Assembly: GCA_030680355.1 (NCBI GenBank)
Contig: JAUXVF010000026.1
Span: forward strand, 1 to 64,000
Reading direction: 5' to 3'
DNA: 64,000 nucleotides
Source of the DNA: Caulobacter sp.
Lineage (GTDB): Bacteria; Pseudomonadota; Alphaproteobacteria; Caulobacterales; Caulobacteraceae
Part shown: positions 46,205-54,564 of the stretch, piece by piece
How the letters are laid out: each line of letters opens with the position of its first letter
How positions within the stretch are numbered: position 1 is the stretch's first letter
Notes under the pieces: generated by a model
Seen by the model: only the letters and a program-made list of their open reading frames with translations
What the model was told of the DNA's origin: nothing
The model's database searches: none
Made by a program: the position numbers and the translations under genes

Positions 46205-47830
46205 CTACCCCAGCAGATGCTCCTTCCACCCCGCTCGCAGCGTCTTCTTGTCGATCTTCCCCGTCGCGGTCAGGGGCACGGCCGCGAACACCACGTCGTC
46301 GGGCATCCACCATTTGACGATCAGCGGCCGCAGGTAGTCGAGCACCTGGTCGCGGGTCACCGTCTCGCCTTCGTGGGTCTCGATGACCAGCAGGGGGCGC
46401 TCCTCCCATTTGGGGTGGGGGATGCCGATCACGGCGGCGATTTTCACGCCCGGACAGGCGACGGCGATGTTCTCCAGGTCGATGGAGCTGATCCATTCGC
46501 CGCCGGTCTTGATGACGTCCTTGGCCCGGTCGGTGATGCGCATGAAGCCGTGTGGATCGAGGGTGGCGATATCGCCAGTGTCGAACCAGCCGTCATCGTC
46601 GAGGATCACCGTGTCTTCCTTGCGGAAGTAGCTTTTGATGGTCCAGGGACCGCGCACCATCAGGGCGCCGCTGGTCTCGCCATCGCGCGGGGCTTCGCTG
46701 CCGTTGTCGAGCAGGATCTTCAGCTCGATGCCGAACTGCAGCCGGCCCTGGCGGGTCCAGATGACCTCGTCGACCTGGTCCTCGCCGAGCGCCGCGATCG
46801 ACGGGGTCGGGGTGGCGACCACGCCCAGCGGACAGGTCTCGGTCATGCCCCAGATCTGCAGCACCTGAACGCCGTATCGGGTCTTGAAGGTCTCGGCCAT
46901 GGCCCGGGGCACGGCCGAGCCGCCGATGATCACCCGTTTGAGGTTCCCCACGCCCTGGCAGTTCCTGTCGAGCCAGTCGAGATACATGGTCCAGATGGTC
47001 GGCACGCCGCCGGAGAAGGTGACGCCCTCGCCGATGATCAGTTCCTGGAGGCTGGCGCCGTCCATCTTCTCGGCCGGCAGCACCAGCTTGCAGCCGTTGA
47101 TCGGGCAGACGAACGGCAGGCCCCAGGCCGTGGCGTGATAGAGCGACGAACAGGGCATGACCACGTCGAAGGCGGTCAGGCCGAAGGCGCTGGCCAGGCC
47201 GGCGGCCATGGCGTGCAGCACCACCGCCCGATGGCTGTAGAGCACACCCTTGGGATCGCCGGTGGTGCCCGAGGTGTAGCAGAGGAAGGCGCCGGCGTTC
47301 TCGTCGAAGCTGGGCCAGGCGAAGGCGGCGTCATCCTGGGCGCCGATCAGGGCTTCGTAGTTGATGGCCCCGACCGCGCCGGCGTCGTGGTGGTCCTCGT
47401 CCGCCATCAGGACGAAGGTCTTCACCGTCGTCAGCCGATCGGCCAGCCGCTCGACCAGCGGGGCGAAGGTGGCGTCATAGAACAGCACCGTACTCTCGGC
47501 GTGCTCGAGCACATAGATGATCTGGTCGTCGAACAGGCGCGGATTGACCGTGTTGAGCACCGCCCCCAGGCCGGGGACGGCGTAGAACAGCTCCATATGG
47601 CGATGGGTGTTCCAGGCCAGGCTGGCGATGCGGTCGCCGGACTTGACGCCCAGGTCCAGCAGCGCCCGGGCCAGCTGCCGCGTGCGGGCGGCCATGCCGG
47701 CGTAGTCGTAGCGGTGAATGCGGCCCTCGACGGTGCGCGAGACGATCTCCACCCGGCCATGCGCCACCTCGGCATGGTTCAGAATGGCGGTCGTCAGCAG
47801 CGGCACGTCCTGCATCAATCCGGGGATCAC
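46205..47830 (-). CDS. AMP-dependent acyl-CoA ligase
   Basis: 541 residues of the ANL superfamily, probably activating medium- or long-chain (or aryl/alkylthio) acids as CoA thioesters via an acyl-adenylate. Signatures are [20 protein letters not shown] (P-loop, about 183-202), the adenylate motif [52 protein letters not shown], and the catalytic Lys in GKIDKKTLR near the C-terminus. The exact substrate cannot be read. A TetR gene lies 57 bases upstream in the same direction, a common regulator arrangement for fatty-acid genes. Confidence 0.88.
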   Translation of the reverse strand: MIPGLMQDVPLLTTAILNHAEVAHGRVEIVSRTVEGRIHRYDYAGMAARTRQLARALLDLGVKSGDRIASLAWNTHRHMELFYAVPGLGAVLNTVNPRLFDDQIIYVLEHAESTVLFYDATFAPLVERLADRLTTVKTFVLMADEDHHDAGAVGAINYEALIGAQDDAAFAWPSFDENAGAFLCYTSGTTGDPKGVLYSHRAVVLHAMAAGLASAFGLTAFDVVMPCSSLYHATAWGLPFVCPINGCKLVLPAEKMDGASLQELIIGEGVTFSGGVPTIWTMYLDWLDRNCQGVGNLKRVIIGGSAVPRAMAETFKTRYGVQVLQIWGMTETCPLGVVATPTPSIAALGEDQVDEVIWTRQGRLQFGIELKILLDNGSEAPRDGETSGALMVRGPWTIKSYFRKEDTVILDDDGWFDTGDIATLDPHGFMRITDRAKDVIKTGGEWISSIDLENIAVACPGVKIAAVIGIPHPKWEERPLLVIETHEGETVTRDQVLDYLRPLIVKWWMPDDVVFAAVPLTATGKIDKKTLRAGWKEHLLG

Positions 47831-47887
47831 GGGCGCTTCCTTCTGGTCAGGTGATTGACGTTTAGGATCGCCCCCGCGCGCGCGAAG

Positions 47888-48496
47888 TCAATCCAGCTGG
47901 AAGGCTTCCCGCGTCGCGGCCCGCCATTCCCGGACCATCCGGCCCCACCAGCGGATGCGTTCGGCGTCGGTCAGGCCGTCCTCCTCCTCCAGCCAGGTGA
48001 TCATGCTGTCGGTGAACAGGCCAAACAGGGCGCCGGCCGCGCGCAGGGCCCGGACCTCGGCGCCGGCCGGCGCGTTCGGGCCCGGGGCGAACAGGGGCAG
48101 GGCGGTGCGGGCCAGCAGGACGCGCAGGCGCGCCTCCCAGTCGAGCGGGCCGCCGCGGCAGTTGCGGAACACCACCAGGAAGGGCGCGGGATCGCCGCGG
48201 GCCGTCTCCAGCACCCGCCGGACCATCGAGCCGTAGCCGTCCCACGGGGCCTCATAGGCCGCCTGGATCGCGGTCTCGACCCTTTCGAAGACCGCCTCGA
48301 CCAGCGCCTCCTTCGACGGAAATACCCGGTAGAACAGCACCTTGGCGGCGCCGGCGGAGACAGCGATGTCGCTCATGGTGGCGGTGTGCAGGCCCTTGTC
48401 CAGGAAGACCTGGGCGGCGGTCCGTACATAGGCGTCCCGCCGCGCCGACTGATCGACACGGGGCTTTTTGCGGACGACGGCGGTGGTGGCGGGCAT
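47888..48496 (-). CDS. TetR-family transcriptional regulator
   Basis: 202 residues: an N-terminal helix-turn-helix (RRDAYVRTAAQVFLDKGLHT to MSDIAVSAGAAKVLFYRVFP, about 19-60) and an all-helical ligand domain. The ATG at 48496 gives MPATTAVVRKKPRVDQ; the much longer open frame is a shadow of the divergent gene. It sits between the acyl-CoA ligase downstream and the divergent dioxygenase, and may control either or both. Confidence 0.85.
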   Translation of the reverse strand: MPATTAVVRKKPRVDQSARRDAYVRTAAQVFLDKGLHTATMSDIAVSAGAAKVLFYRVFPSKEALVEAVFERVETAIQAAYEAPWDGYGSMVRRVLETARGDPAPFLVVFRNCRGGPLDWEARLRVLLARTALPLFAPGPNAPAGAEVRALRAAGALFGLFTDSMITWLEEEDGLTDAERIRWWGRMVREWRAATREAFQLD

Positions 48497-48580
48497 GGCG
48501 TCAGTCTGACCGAACGAAGGGGGCTTGCCGAATGAAACTCGTTGGTAACATACTGTCGACTTCCGTGGGAGGATACAATC

Positions 48581-49438
48581 GTGAACCAGCTCGTCCGCAG
48601 CCTCGTCGTCGAGGGTCTGACCCTGTCGCCCATGACCCCGACCATCGGCGCCGAGGTCGAGGGGATCGACCTGACGCGGCCGCTGACGCCGGCGATCGTC
48701 TCGGCCCTGCGCCAGGCCTTGCTGGACTGGAAGGTGCTGTTCTTCCGCGGCCAGGACATCAGCACCGAACAGCATCTGGCCTTCGCCCGCTGCTTCGGCG
48801 ATCTGGAGGTTCACCCCTTCGCGCCGCACAAGCCGGACTATCCCGAAGTGCTGGCCATCACCCACAACGACAAGAACAAGGGCCGCGAGAACACCTGGCA
48901 CAGCGATGTCACCTGGCGGGCCGAGCCGTCGCTGGGCTCGATCCTGCGGGCCATCGAACTGCCGCCGGTCGGCGGCGACACCCTGTTCGCCGACATGTAC
49001 GCCGCCTACGACGGCTTGTCGGATGAGGTGAAGGCGAAGATCGACGGCGCGATGGCGGTCCACGACTTCGCCCATTTCCGCGTCGCCATGCGCAAGCGGG
49101 GTCTGTCGGAAGAGCAGATCACGGCGATGAACGAAAAGTACCCGATGGTCGAGCACCCGGTGGTGCGCACCCATCCCGAAACCGGCCGCAAGGCCATCTA
49201 TGTCAACGCCGCCTTCACCCAACACATTGTCGGCATGGAAAAGGGCGAGAGCGACGCCCTGCTGGCCCATCTCTACGCCCAGGCGGCGATCCCCGAATAC
49301 CAGTGCCGCTTCCGCTGGACGCCCAACGCCATCGCCTTCTGGGACAACCGCGCCAGCCAGCACTACGCCGCCAGCGACTATTTCCCGGCCGTGCGCCGGA
49401 TGGAGCGGGTGACGGTGGTCGGGGACCGGCCGGCCTAG
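48581..49438 (+). CDS. TauD/TfdA-family alpha-ketoglutarate-dependent dioxygenase
   Basis: 285 residues of the Fe(II)/2-oxoglutarate dioxygenase family. The iron ligands His and Asp are in NTWHSDVTWRAEPSLGS (about 104-120), and the distal His is in NRASQHYAASDY (about 263-274), followed by the Arg-rich RRMERVTVVGD that binds 2-oxoglutarate. Substrates in this family include taurine, alkyl sulfates and aryloxyacetates; none can be assigned. The start is set at GTG 48581 because GGGAGGA lies 7 bases before it; a TTG at 48542 opens the longer frame. Confidence 0.87.
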   Translation: MNQLVRSLVVEGLTLSPMTPTIGAEVEGIDLTRPLTPAIVSALRQALLDWKVLFFRGQDISTEQHLAFARCFGDLEVHPFAPHKPDYPEVLAITHNDKNKGRENTWHSDVTWRAEPSLGSILRAIELPPVGGDTLFADMYAAYDGLSDEVKAKIDGAMAVHDFAHFRVAMRKRGLSEEQITAMNEKYPMVEHPVVRTHPETGRKAIYVNAAFTQHIVGMEKGESDALLAHLYAQAAIPEYQCRFRWTPNAIAFWDNRASQHYAASDYFPAVRRMERVTVVGDRPA

Positions 49439-49467
49439 AAGACAGTTCGCCCCGCCCATGCTATGGT

Positions 49468-49483
49468 CTGACTAGCTAGTCAG
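49468..49483. promoter_or_regulatory. Perfect 16-bp palindrome, operator of the toxin-antitoxin pair
   Basis: CTGACTAGCTAGTCAG lies 10 bases before the antitoxin ATG and overlaps its ribosome site (CAGGAG). TATGGT just upstream (about 49464) could be the -10 hexamer. Type II antitoxins usually bind such palindromes to repress their own operon, so autoregulation is inferred. Confidence 0.75.
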
Positions 49484-49493
49484 GAGCTGTTCG

Positions 49494-49787
49494 ATGGCGA
49501 AACGGACGATACCTGTTCCCGGCTTTCAGGAGGCGAATGGCCGAACCTGGAAGCTGGAGGACGCGAAGGCGCGCTTCAGTGAGGTGGTCAGGCGGGCCCG
49601 GTCCGAGGGGCCACAGCGGGTGACCGTGCGGGGTGAGCCCGCGGTTGTCGTCATTGACGCCGCTGAACTCGAGCGTCTGGTTCCGACCGTGGAACGCCAG
49701 CCCCTGGTCCAGTTTCTTGAAGGCCTTGGCTTGGAGGGACTGGATCTGATCCGCGAACGCGATGTCGGGAGGGACCTGGATCTGTGA
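49494..49787 (+). CDS. Phd/YefM-family antitoxin
   Basis: 97 residues. The N-terminal Phd-type DNA-binding fold reads TWKLEDAKARFSEVVRRARS (about 18-37), followed by GPQRVTVRGEPAVVVIDAAE (about 39-58). A C-terminal tail (LEGLGLEGLDLIRERD) would wrap the toxin. The first about 16 residues form an unusual N-terminal extension. The stop overlaps the GTG start of the toxin. Confidence 0.88.
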   Translation: MAKRTIPVPGFQEANGRTWKLEDAKARFSEVVRRARSEGPQRVTVRGEPAVVVIDAAELERLVPTVERQPLVQFLEGLGLEGLDLIRERDVGRDLDL

Positions 49788-50254
49788 TCGGCTGGCTGCT
49801 GGACACAAATGTCGTCGCCTCCCTGATCGCCGTCGGCGGCGCTCCGAGCGTCAAGGCGTGGGCGGCGGCCCAGGATGAGAATCGGCTGTTTCTGAGCATC
49901 CTCACGCTGGGCGAGATCGAGAAGAGCATTCACAATTTGCCGGACGATGATCCGTCGCGAACCCGCTATCTGCTGTCTCTGGCATTGCTGGAAGATCGAT
50001 TTCGCGGACGGATTTTGTCTGTCGGCGATCCGGTGGTTCGGCGTTGGGGGAGGCTGTCGGGCGCGATCAAGCGGTCATCCGGCATCGCCCCATCGGTCGT
50101 CGACACCCTGTTGGCGGCGACGGCGCTGGAGCACGACCTCCACCTCGTCACCCGAAACGTCCGCGATGTGATCGGGTCCGGCGCCTCGGTGTTCAACCCC
50201 TGGACCGATAAGGCGAATGACTTTCATCTGGCGCCGGCGCCGCGAGGGCGCTGA
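49784..50254 (+). CDS. PIN-domain toxin (VapC-like ribonuclease)
   Basis: 156 residues with a PIN domain. The acidic residues are in WLLDTNVVASLI (Asp7), LTLGEIEKSI (Glu46) and APSVVDTLLAATAL (Asp near 106). A last acidic position in TRNVRDVIG completes the magnesium site. VapC-type PIN toxins cleave tRNA or rRNA; the target here is unknown. The GTG start overlaps the antitoxin stop, so production is coupled. It ends 3 bases from the convergent macB-like gene. Confidence 0.9.
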   Translation: MIGWLLDTNVVASLIAVGGAPSVKAWAAAQDENRLFLSILTLGEIEKSIHNLPDDDPSRTRYLLSLALLEDRFRGRILSVGDPVVRRWGRLSGAIKRSSGIAPSVVDTLLAATALEHDLHLVTRNVRDVIGSGASVFNPWTDKANDFHLAPAPRGR

Positions 50255-50257
50255 CGT

Positions 50258-51499
50258 CTACTCCCGCCGCAGCGCCTCGATCGGGTCCAGCCGCGCGGCC
50301 CGCCAGCTCGGATAGGCCCCGAACACCAGCCCGACCAGCAGCGAAAAGCCCAGCGACACGGGGATCGACCAGGTGGCGATGGCCACCGGCCAGTCGCCGA
50401 GCTTGGCCATCAGCACCCCGCCGCCCAACCCGACCAGCAGGCCGATGGCGCCGCCGATCACCGACAGGGTCACCGCCTCGAGGGCGAACTGGAACAGCAC
50501 GTCGTTGCGCCGGGCGCCGACCGCCATGCGCAGGCCGATCTCGCGGGTGCGTTCGGTGACCGCCACCAGCATGATGTTCATGATCCCGACCCCGCCGACC
50601 ACCAGCGAGACGGCGGCCACGGCGGCCAACAGCGAGGTGAAGGTCTTCACCGAGGCCTGCATGGCCTCCATGATCGAGGCCATGTTCTGAACGCTGAAGT
50701 CGTCGTCGGCGCCGGCGCGGATGCGATGCCGCTGGCGCAGCAGATTGCTGACGTCCTCCTGCAGCCGGTCCATATCGTCGGCCGATGCGCCTTTGACATA
50801 GATGGTCTGGACGTTGTCGCCCTGAACCCGGCGCCCGACCACGCGCGACCGGACGGCCTGCAGCGGTCCCAGCACGATGTCGTCCTGGTCCTGGCCAAAG
50901 CCGCTCTGACCGCGGGAGGTCAGGACGCCGATCACCTCGAAGGGGACGCTGCCGACGCGGATGCGCTTGCCGACCGCGTCGACGTTCTCGCCGAACAGGG
51001 CGGTGGCCACCGAGGGGCCGATGACGATGACCTTGCGGCCCTGACGGGCTTCGGCGTCGTCGAACATACGGCCCGAGGCGATGGTCAGGTCGCGGGCCGT
51101 CAGATAGTCGGGTGTCACGCCCTCGACGCGGGTCTGCCAGTTGGCGCCCTCGGCGGCCAGCTGGGCGCCGCCGCGCACGGTCGGGGCGACCGCGGCCGCG
51201 CCGTCCACTTCGCGAGCGATGGCCTCGGCGTCGTCCTGGGTCAGGGACATGCCGCTGCCGGCGCCCTGGCTGACGAAGCCGCCGCCGCCGCCGCGCGAGG
51301 CGCCCGGCGACACGATCAGCAGGTTGGAGCCCAGGCCGCCAATGGCGCTGGTCACCCGCTGCTGCGCCCCCAGGCCAATGGAGGTCATCATCACCACCGC
51401 CGCCACGCCGATGACCACGCCCAGGGAGGTGAGGGCGCTGCGCATCGGGTGGGCGGCGATGGCGCCGGCGGCGAAGCCGATCAGATCAATGCGTCTCAT
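50258..51499 (-). CDS. MacB-type ABC transporter permease
   Basis: 413 residues: one N-terminal membrane span (SALTSLGVVIGVAAVVMMTS, about 22-41), a large periplasmic MacB_PCD domain (about 45-280), and three C-terminal spans of the FtsX fold (VGGVGIMNIMLVAVTERTRE on). The nucleotide-binding domain is a separate protein (next gene), unlike E. coli MacB, where both are fused. With the adaptor and an outer-membrane channel it would export or mechanically drive export of substrates such as macrolides, lipoproteins or peptides. Confidence 0.9.
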   Translation of the reverse strand: MRRIDLIGFAAGAIAAHPMRSALTSLGVVIGVAAVVMMTSIGLGAQQRVTSAIGGLGSNLLIVSPGASRGGGGGFVSQGAGSGMSLTQDDAEAIAREVDGAAAVAPTVRGGAQLAAEGANWQTRVEGVTPDYLTARDLTIASGRMFDDAEARQGRKVIVIGPSVATALFGENVDAVGKRIRVGSVPFEVIGVLTSRGQSGFGQDQDDIVLGPLQAVRSRVVGRRVQGDNVQTIYVKGASADDMDRLQEDVSNLLRQRHRIRAGADDDFSVQNMASIMEAMQASVKTFTSLLAAVAAVSLVVGGVGIMNIMLVAVTERTREIGLRMAVGARRNDVLFQFALEAVTLSVIGGAIGLLVGLGGGVLMAKLGDWPVAIATWSIPVSLGFSLLVGLVFGAYPSWRAARLDPIEALRRE

Positions 51500-52179
51500 G
51501 CGCCGGCTCCCTGGCTGTCGGCGACGATCAGACCGTCCCGGAAGGTCACCTGACGGCTGGCGTCGGCGGCCACCTCCTGGTCATGAGTCACGATCACGAG
51601 GGTCAGGCCTTCGGCGTTGAGCTTCCGGAACAGATCGAGGACCTCCAGACCGGTCTGGGTGTCGAGGGCGCCGGTGGGCTCATCGGCCAGAAGCAGGTCG
51701 GGTGAATTGGCGAGGGCGCGGGCGATGGCCACCCGCTGCTGCTGGCCGCCCGAAAGCTGGGTCGGGCGGTGACCGGTGCGCGCGCCCAGTCCGACCCGCT
51801 CAAGCAGCGCCGCGGCCCTGGCCCGTCGCTCGACGGGCGGGAGTCCGGCGTAGACCATCGGCAGTTCGACGTTCTGCAACGCCGACAGCCGGGGCAGGAG
51901 CTGGAAGGACTGGAAGACAAAGCCGATGCGGCGACAGCGAAACGCCGCCAGGGCGTCGTCGTCGAAGGCGCCGACATCGTCGCCGTCGAACCGGTAGGTC
52001 CCGCGGGTCGGGCGGTCGAGGCCGCCGAGAATGTTCATCAGCGTCGACTTGCCTGAGCCGGACGAACCGGTGATCGCGACATGCTCGCCACGGCCGATGG
52101 TCAGGGAGACGCCGGCCAGGGCGGCCACGGACTCGTCTCCCATCTGGTAGATCTTCTCCAGATCGCGGAACTCGATCAC
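51496..52179 (-). CDS. MacB/LolD-type ABC transporter ATP-binding protein
   Basis: 227 residues. Walker A is [20 protein letters not shown] (about 35-54), the Q-loop is [20 protein letters not shown], the signature is [20 protein letters not shown] and Walker B is [13 protein letters not shown] MacB-type ATPase partner of the adjacent permease (4-base overlap). The start ATG lies 3 bases after the adaptor stop. Confidence 0.94.
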   Translation of the reverse strand: MIEFRDLEKIYQMGDESVAALAGVSLTIGRGEHVAITGSSGSGKSTLMNILGGLDRPTRGTYRFDGDDVGAFDDDALAAFRCRRIGFVFQSFQLLPRLSALQNVELPMVYAGLPPVERRARAAALLERVGLGARTGHRPTQLSGGQQQRVAIARALANSPDLLLADEPTGALDTQTGLEVLDLFRKLNAEGLTLVIVTHDQEVAADASRQVTFRDGLIVADSQGAGA

Positions 52180-52182
52180 GAC

Positions 52183-53715
52183 CTACATCCGGACGCGGAC
52201 ATTGCCGCCCATGGGACCGCCGCGAGCCTGGACCGGCGCCTTGGGGCCGCCGCCGATGATCACCTGATCGCCCGCTTTCAGCGCGCCGACGACCTGGGTG
52301 AAGGATCCGTCGGAGGCGCCGACCCGGACGGGCACGGCCGTGGGTTTGCCGTCGCGCAGGACATAAACCGCGCCGGCGCTCATGCCGCCCTGATCGCGCC
52401 GTCCGCCCGAGGCGGCCATGCGGGCGCGGATCGCCACCAGCTTTTCTTTCTGGGCGGGTTTCAGAAGCGGTTCGATCCGGGTCAGGGCTTCCTGCATCGC
52501 CTGACGCACGGCCTGTCGCCGCGCCGTGGGATCGCCGGAGGCGGCGGCCATGGCCTTGGCCCGGGCTTCGGACAGGATGGCCTCGGCCTTGGCCCGTTGA
52601 TCGGCGTTGAGGGCAAGGTCGTCCAGCATGGCCGCGCCGCCGGCGCCGCGTTGGCGTTGACCGCCGCCCGGACCGCCGCCGCCGGGGCCGGCAGGCCCGG
52701 CCTGGGCCTTGGGCTGGCTGTCAGGCGGCGACCAGCGAAGAGCGGCGGCGGGCACCTTGAGCACGCCCTCGAGCTGCTGCAGGACGATGTCGGCGTTGGC
52801 GGTCATGCCGGGCATCAGCTTGCCGCCCGGGTTCTGGGCCTGGGCGATGACGATGTAGGCGACAACATTGGACTCGGTTTCAGGCTGTTTGCGCACCTGG
52901 GTGACGACGCCGGCGAAATTGTCGTCCGGAAAGGCGTCGACGGTGAAACGGACGAGCTGGCCTTCGCGAACCTGACCGATATCAGCCTCGTCGACGGTGA
53001 TCTTGACCTCGAGCTTGGACAGGTCCTGGGCGATCTGGAATAGCACCGGCGCCTGAAGGCTGGCCGCGACCGTCTGGCCCGGTTCGATGGTGCGGTTGAT
53101 CACCACCCCGTCGATCGGCGCGATGATCTTGGTGCGGCTCAGGTCGGTCCGTGTGCTGGCCAGCGCCGCCTGACTCTGGGTGACGCCGGCGCGGGCGGCC
53201 TGGACATTGGCCTGGGCGGCCTTCCAGCTGGCCTCGGCGGTTTCAAGCGCCGCCTTGGCCATGATGCCCTGGTCAAACAGGGATTTGGTGCGGTTGTAGG
53301 CGGCGCGAGCGACGTCGGCCTGGGCCTGGGCCTGGGCGACCTGGGCCTGGTTGGCGGCGATCTGGGCCTGGCCCTGCCGCAGCCGGCTTTCATAGGTCTG
53401 GGGATCCAGCGTGGCGAGCAGTTGACCGGCCCGGACCTGGTCGTTGAAGTCGACGAACACCTTGAGGATCTGGCCCGAAATCTGCGAGCCGACGTCGACG
53501 GTCACCAAGGCCTGCAACGACCCGGAGGCCGAGACCGACTTGGTGATGTCGCCCTGCTGAACCTGTTCGGTGCGATAGGGATCCTTGGGCGCCTTGGGTT
53601 TGAGCAGCTGCCAACCGCCCCAGGCGGCGATGACCAGCCCCAGGGCGGCGAGGCCATAGAGGACCGGGCGGGGCAGGCCCTGTTTGCGACGGGTCGGGGC
53701 GGTGTTCAGGCTCAT
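52183..53715 (-). CDS. MacA-type periplasmic adaptor protein with a Spy/CpxP-like insert
   Basis: 510 residues, over 100 longer than E. coli MacA. An N-terminal membrane anchor (VLYGLAALGLVIAAWGGWQL, about 18-37) is followed by the lipoyl/barrel-sandwich (GSQISGQILKVFVDFNDQVR), a long hairpin of helices (QAQIAANQAQVAQAQAQADV) and beta-barrel domains. Between about 330 and 445 lies a Gly/Pro-rich hinge plus a helical segment with LNADQRAKAEAILSEAR and LLKPAQKEKLVAIRARM, similar to the LTxxQ helices of Spy/CpxP chaperones. The membrane-proximal domain resumes at SAGAVYVLRDGKPTAVPVRV. Confidence 0.88.
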   Translation of the reverse strand: MSLNTAPTRRKQGLPRPVLYGLAALGLVIAAWGGWQLLKPKAPKDPYRTEQVQQGDITKSVSASGSLQALVTVDVGSQISGQILKVFVDFNDQVRAGQLLATLDPQTYESRLRQGQAQIAANQAQVAQAQAQADVARAAYNRTKSLFDQGIMAKAALETAEASWKAAQANVQAARAGVTQSQAALASTRTDLSRTKIIAPIDGVVINRTIEPGQTVAASLQAPVLFQIAQDLSKLEVKITVDEADIGQVREGQLVRFTVDAFPDDNFAGVVTQVRKQPETESNVVAYIVIAQAQNPGGKLMPGMTANADIVLQQLEGVLKVPAAALRWSPPDSQPKAQAGPAGPGGGGPGGGQRQRGAGGAAMLDDLALNADQRAKAEAILSEARAKAMAAASGDPTARRQAVRQAMQEALTRIEPLLKPAQKEKLVAIRARMAASGGRRDQGGMSAGAVYVLRDGKPTAVPVRVGASDGSFTQVVGALKAGDQVIIGGGPKAPVQARGGPMGGNVRVRM

Positions 53716-54479
53716 GGGGTCTCGCGAATGGACTCGACGGCGCCCAATGGCGCCGACAATCGGTTAGCGGGCGCAGATTGCAGGCGCATTTCAGTTCGTT
53801 TCGTCGGCGGCGACGGCCGGCGACCTTCCGACGGGCCAGCGAGCCGGTTCTGGGCCGGCGTTTTGGGCAGATCGGCCAGGGTCAGCCGACCGGTCTGATT
53901 CGCATCGAGCAACTGGAAACGCTGGCGGGCCGCGGCCTCGGCCTCGGCGCGGCTGACCCGCTGGTCCAGATTGGAATCGGCGCCCCTGACCGGGTGCGGC
54001 TCGTTCAGCAGGCCATAAACCCCGGCCCCTTCGCGCGGGATCGGTCGGTCGCGGCGAGATCCGCCAAACAGGCCGCGCCTTTCGCCCGATCCACGGGCGG
54101 TGCGCGGCGTCTCGGCGATCTCCGGAGCGATCTCCAGTTCGTAGTGGCTGGATTCGAAACCGTCGACGACCTGGTCCTTGTCGGTATCGAGGGTGTCGAA
54201 GAAGGCCAGCGCGTCGGCGGTGAATTCGGCCAGGGTCAGGGCGCCGTCATGATCAGCGTCGGCGCGGGCGAACCAGATCGCCGCGGGATAGGCCGCGCCG
54301 GGCTCGGCGCGGAAGGGTTCGCCGGCGGGGCTGATGAAGACCTGCCGCCGGGGTGGCGGCGGCGGGCCGGCGGGGGCGGCCCACCCGGCTCCAGGGATCA
54401 GGATAGGTCCATCCGGAGACTGCGCAGCGGCGGGGGCGGCGGCGAGCACGACAATCAGGCAGGCGAGACGGGCAATCAT
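53712..54479 (-). CDS. Secreted EF-hand protein
   Basis: 255 residues with a signal peptide (RLACLIVVLAAAPAAAQ, cleaved about residue 20). Four EF-hand-like loops are visible: DADHDGALTLAEF (about 72-84), DTDKDQVVDGFES (about 96-108), DSNLDQRVSRAEA (about 165-177) and DANQTGRLTLADL (about 190-202). It probably binds calcium in the periplasm. It is coupled to the adaptor gene (ATGA overlap) in a locus with a two-component system. The ATG at 54479 is preceded by CGGAG. The Pro-rich linker RGSGERRGLFGGSRRDR is poorly conserved in such proteins. Confidence 0.82.
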   Translation of the reverse strand: MIARLACLIVVLAAAPAAAQSPDGPILIPGAGWAAPAGPPPPPRRQVFISPAGEPFRAEPGAAYPAAIWFARADADHDGALTLAEFTADALAFFDTLDTDKDQVVDGFESSHYELEIAPEIAETPRTARGSGERRGLFGGSRRDRPIPREGAGVYGLLNEPHPVRGADSNLDQRVSRAEAEAAARQRFQLLDANQTGRLTLADLPKTPAQNRLAGPSEGRRPSPPTKRTEMRLQSAPANRLSAPLGAVESIRETP

Positions 54480-54545
54480 CAGCAACTCCGGGAGGCGGGA
54501 CGATCGATGATCGTCGGCGCGGATGGCCCCAGTAGGGCCTGACCA

Positions 54546-54559
54546 TTGCGGGTCCGCAA
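54546..54559. promoter_or_regulatory. Palindrome TTGCGG-N2-CCGCAA before the EF-hand/mac genes
   Basis: A 6-bp inverted repeat spaced by 2 bases, lying 67 bases upstream of the EF-hand gene start and 6 bases beyond the histidine-kinase stop. It could be the operator for the neighbouring OmpR-type regulator or part of a terminator for the kinase gene. There is no U-run. Confidence 0.4.
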
Positions 54560-54564
54560 CATGG

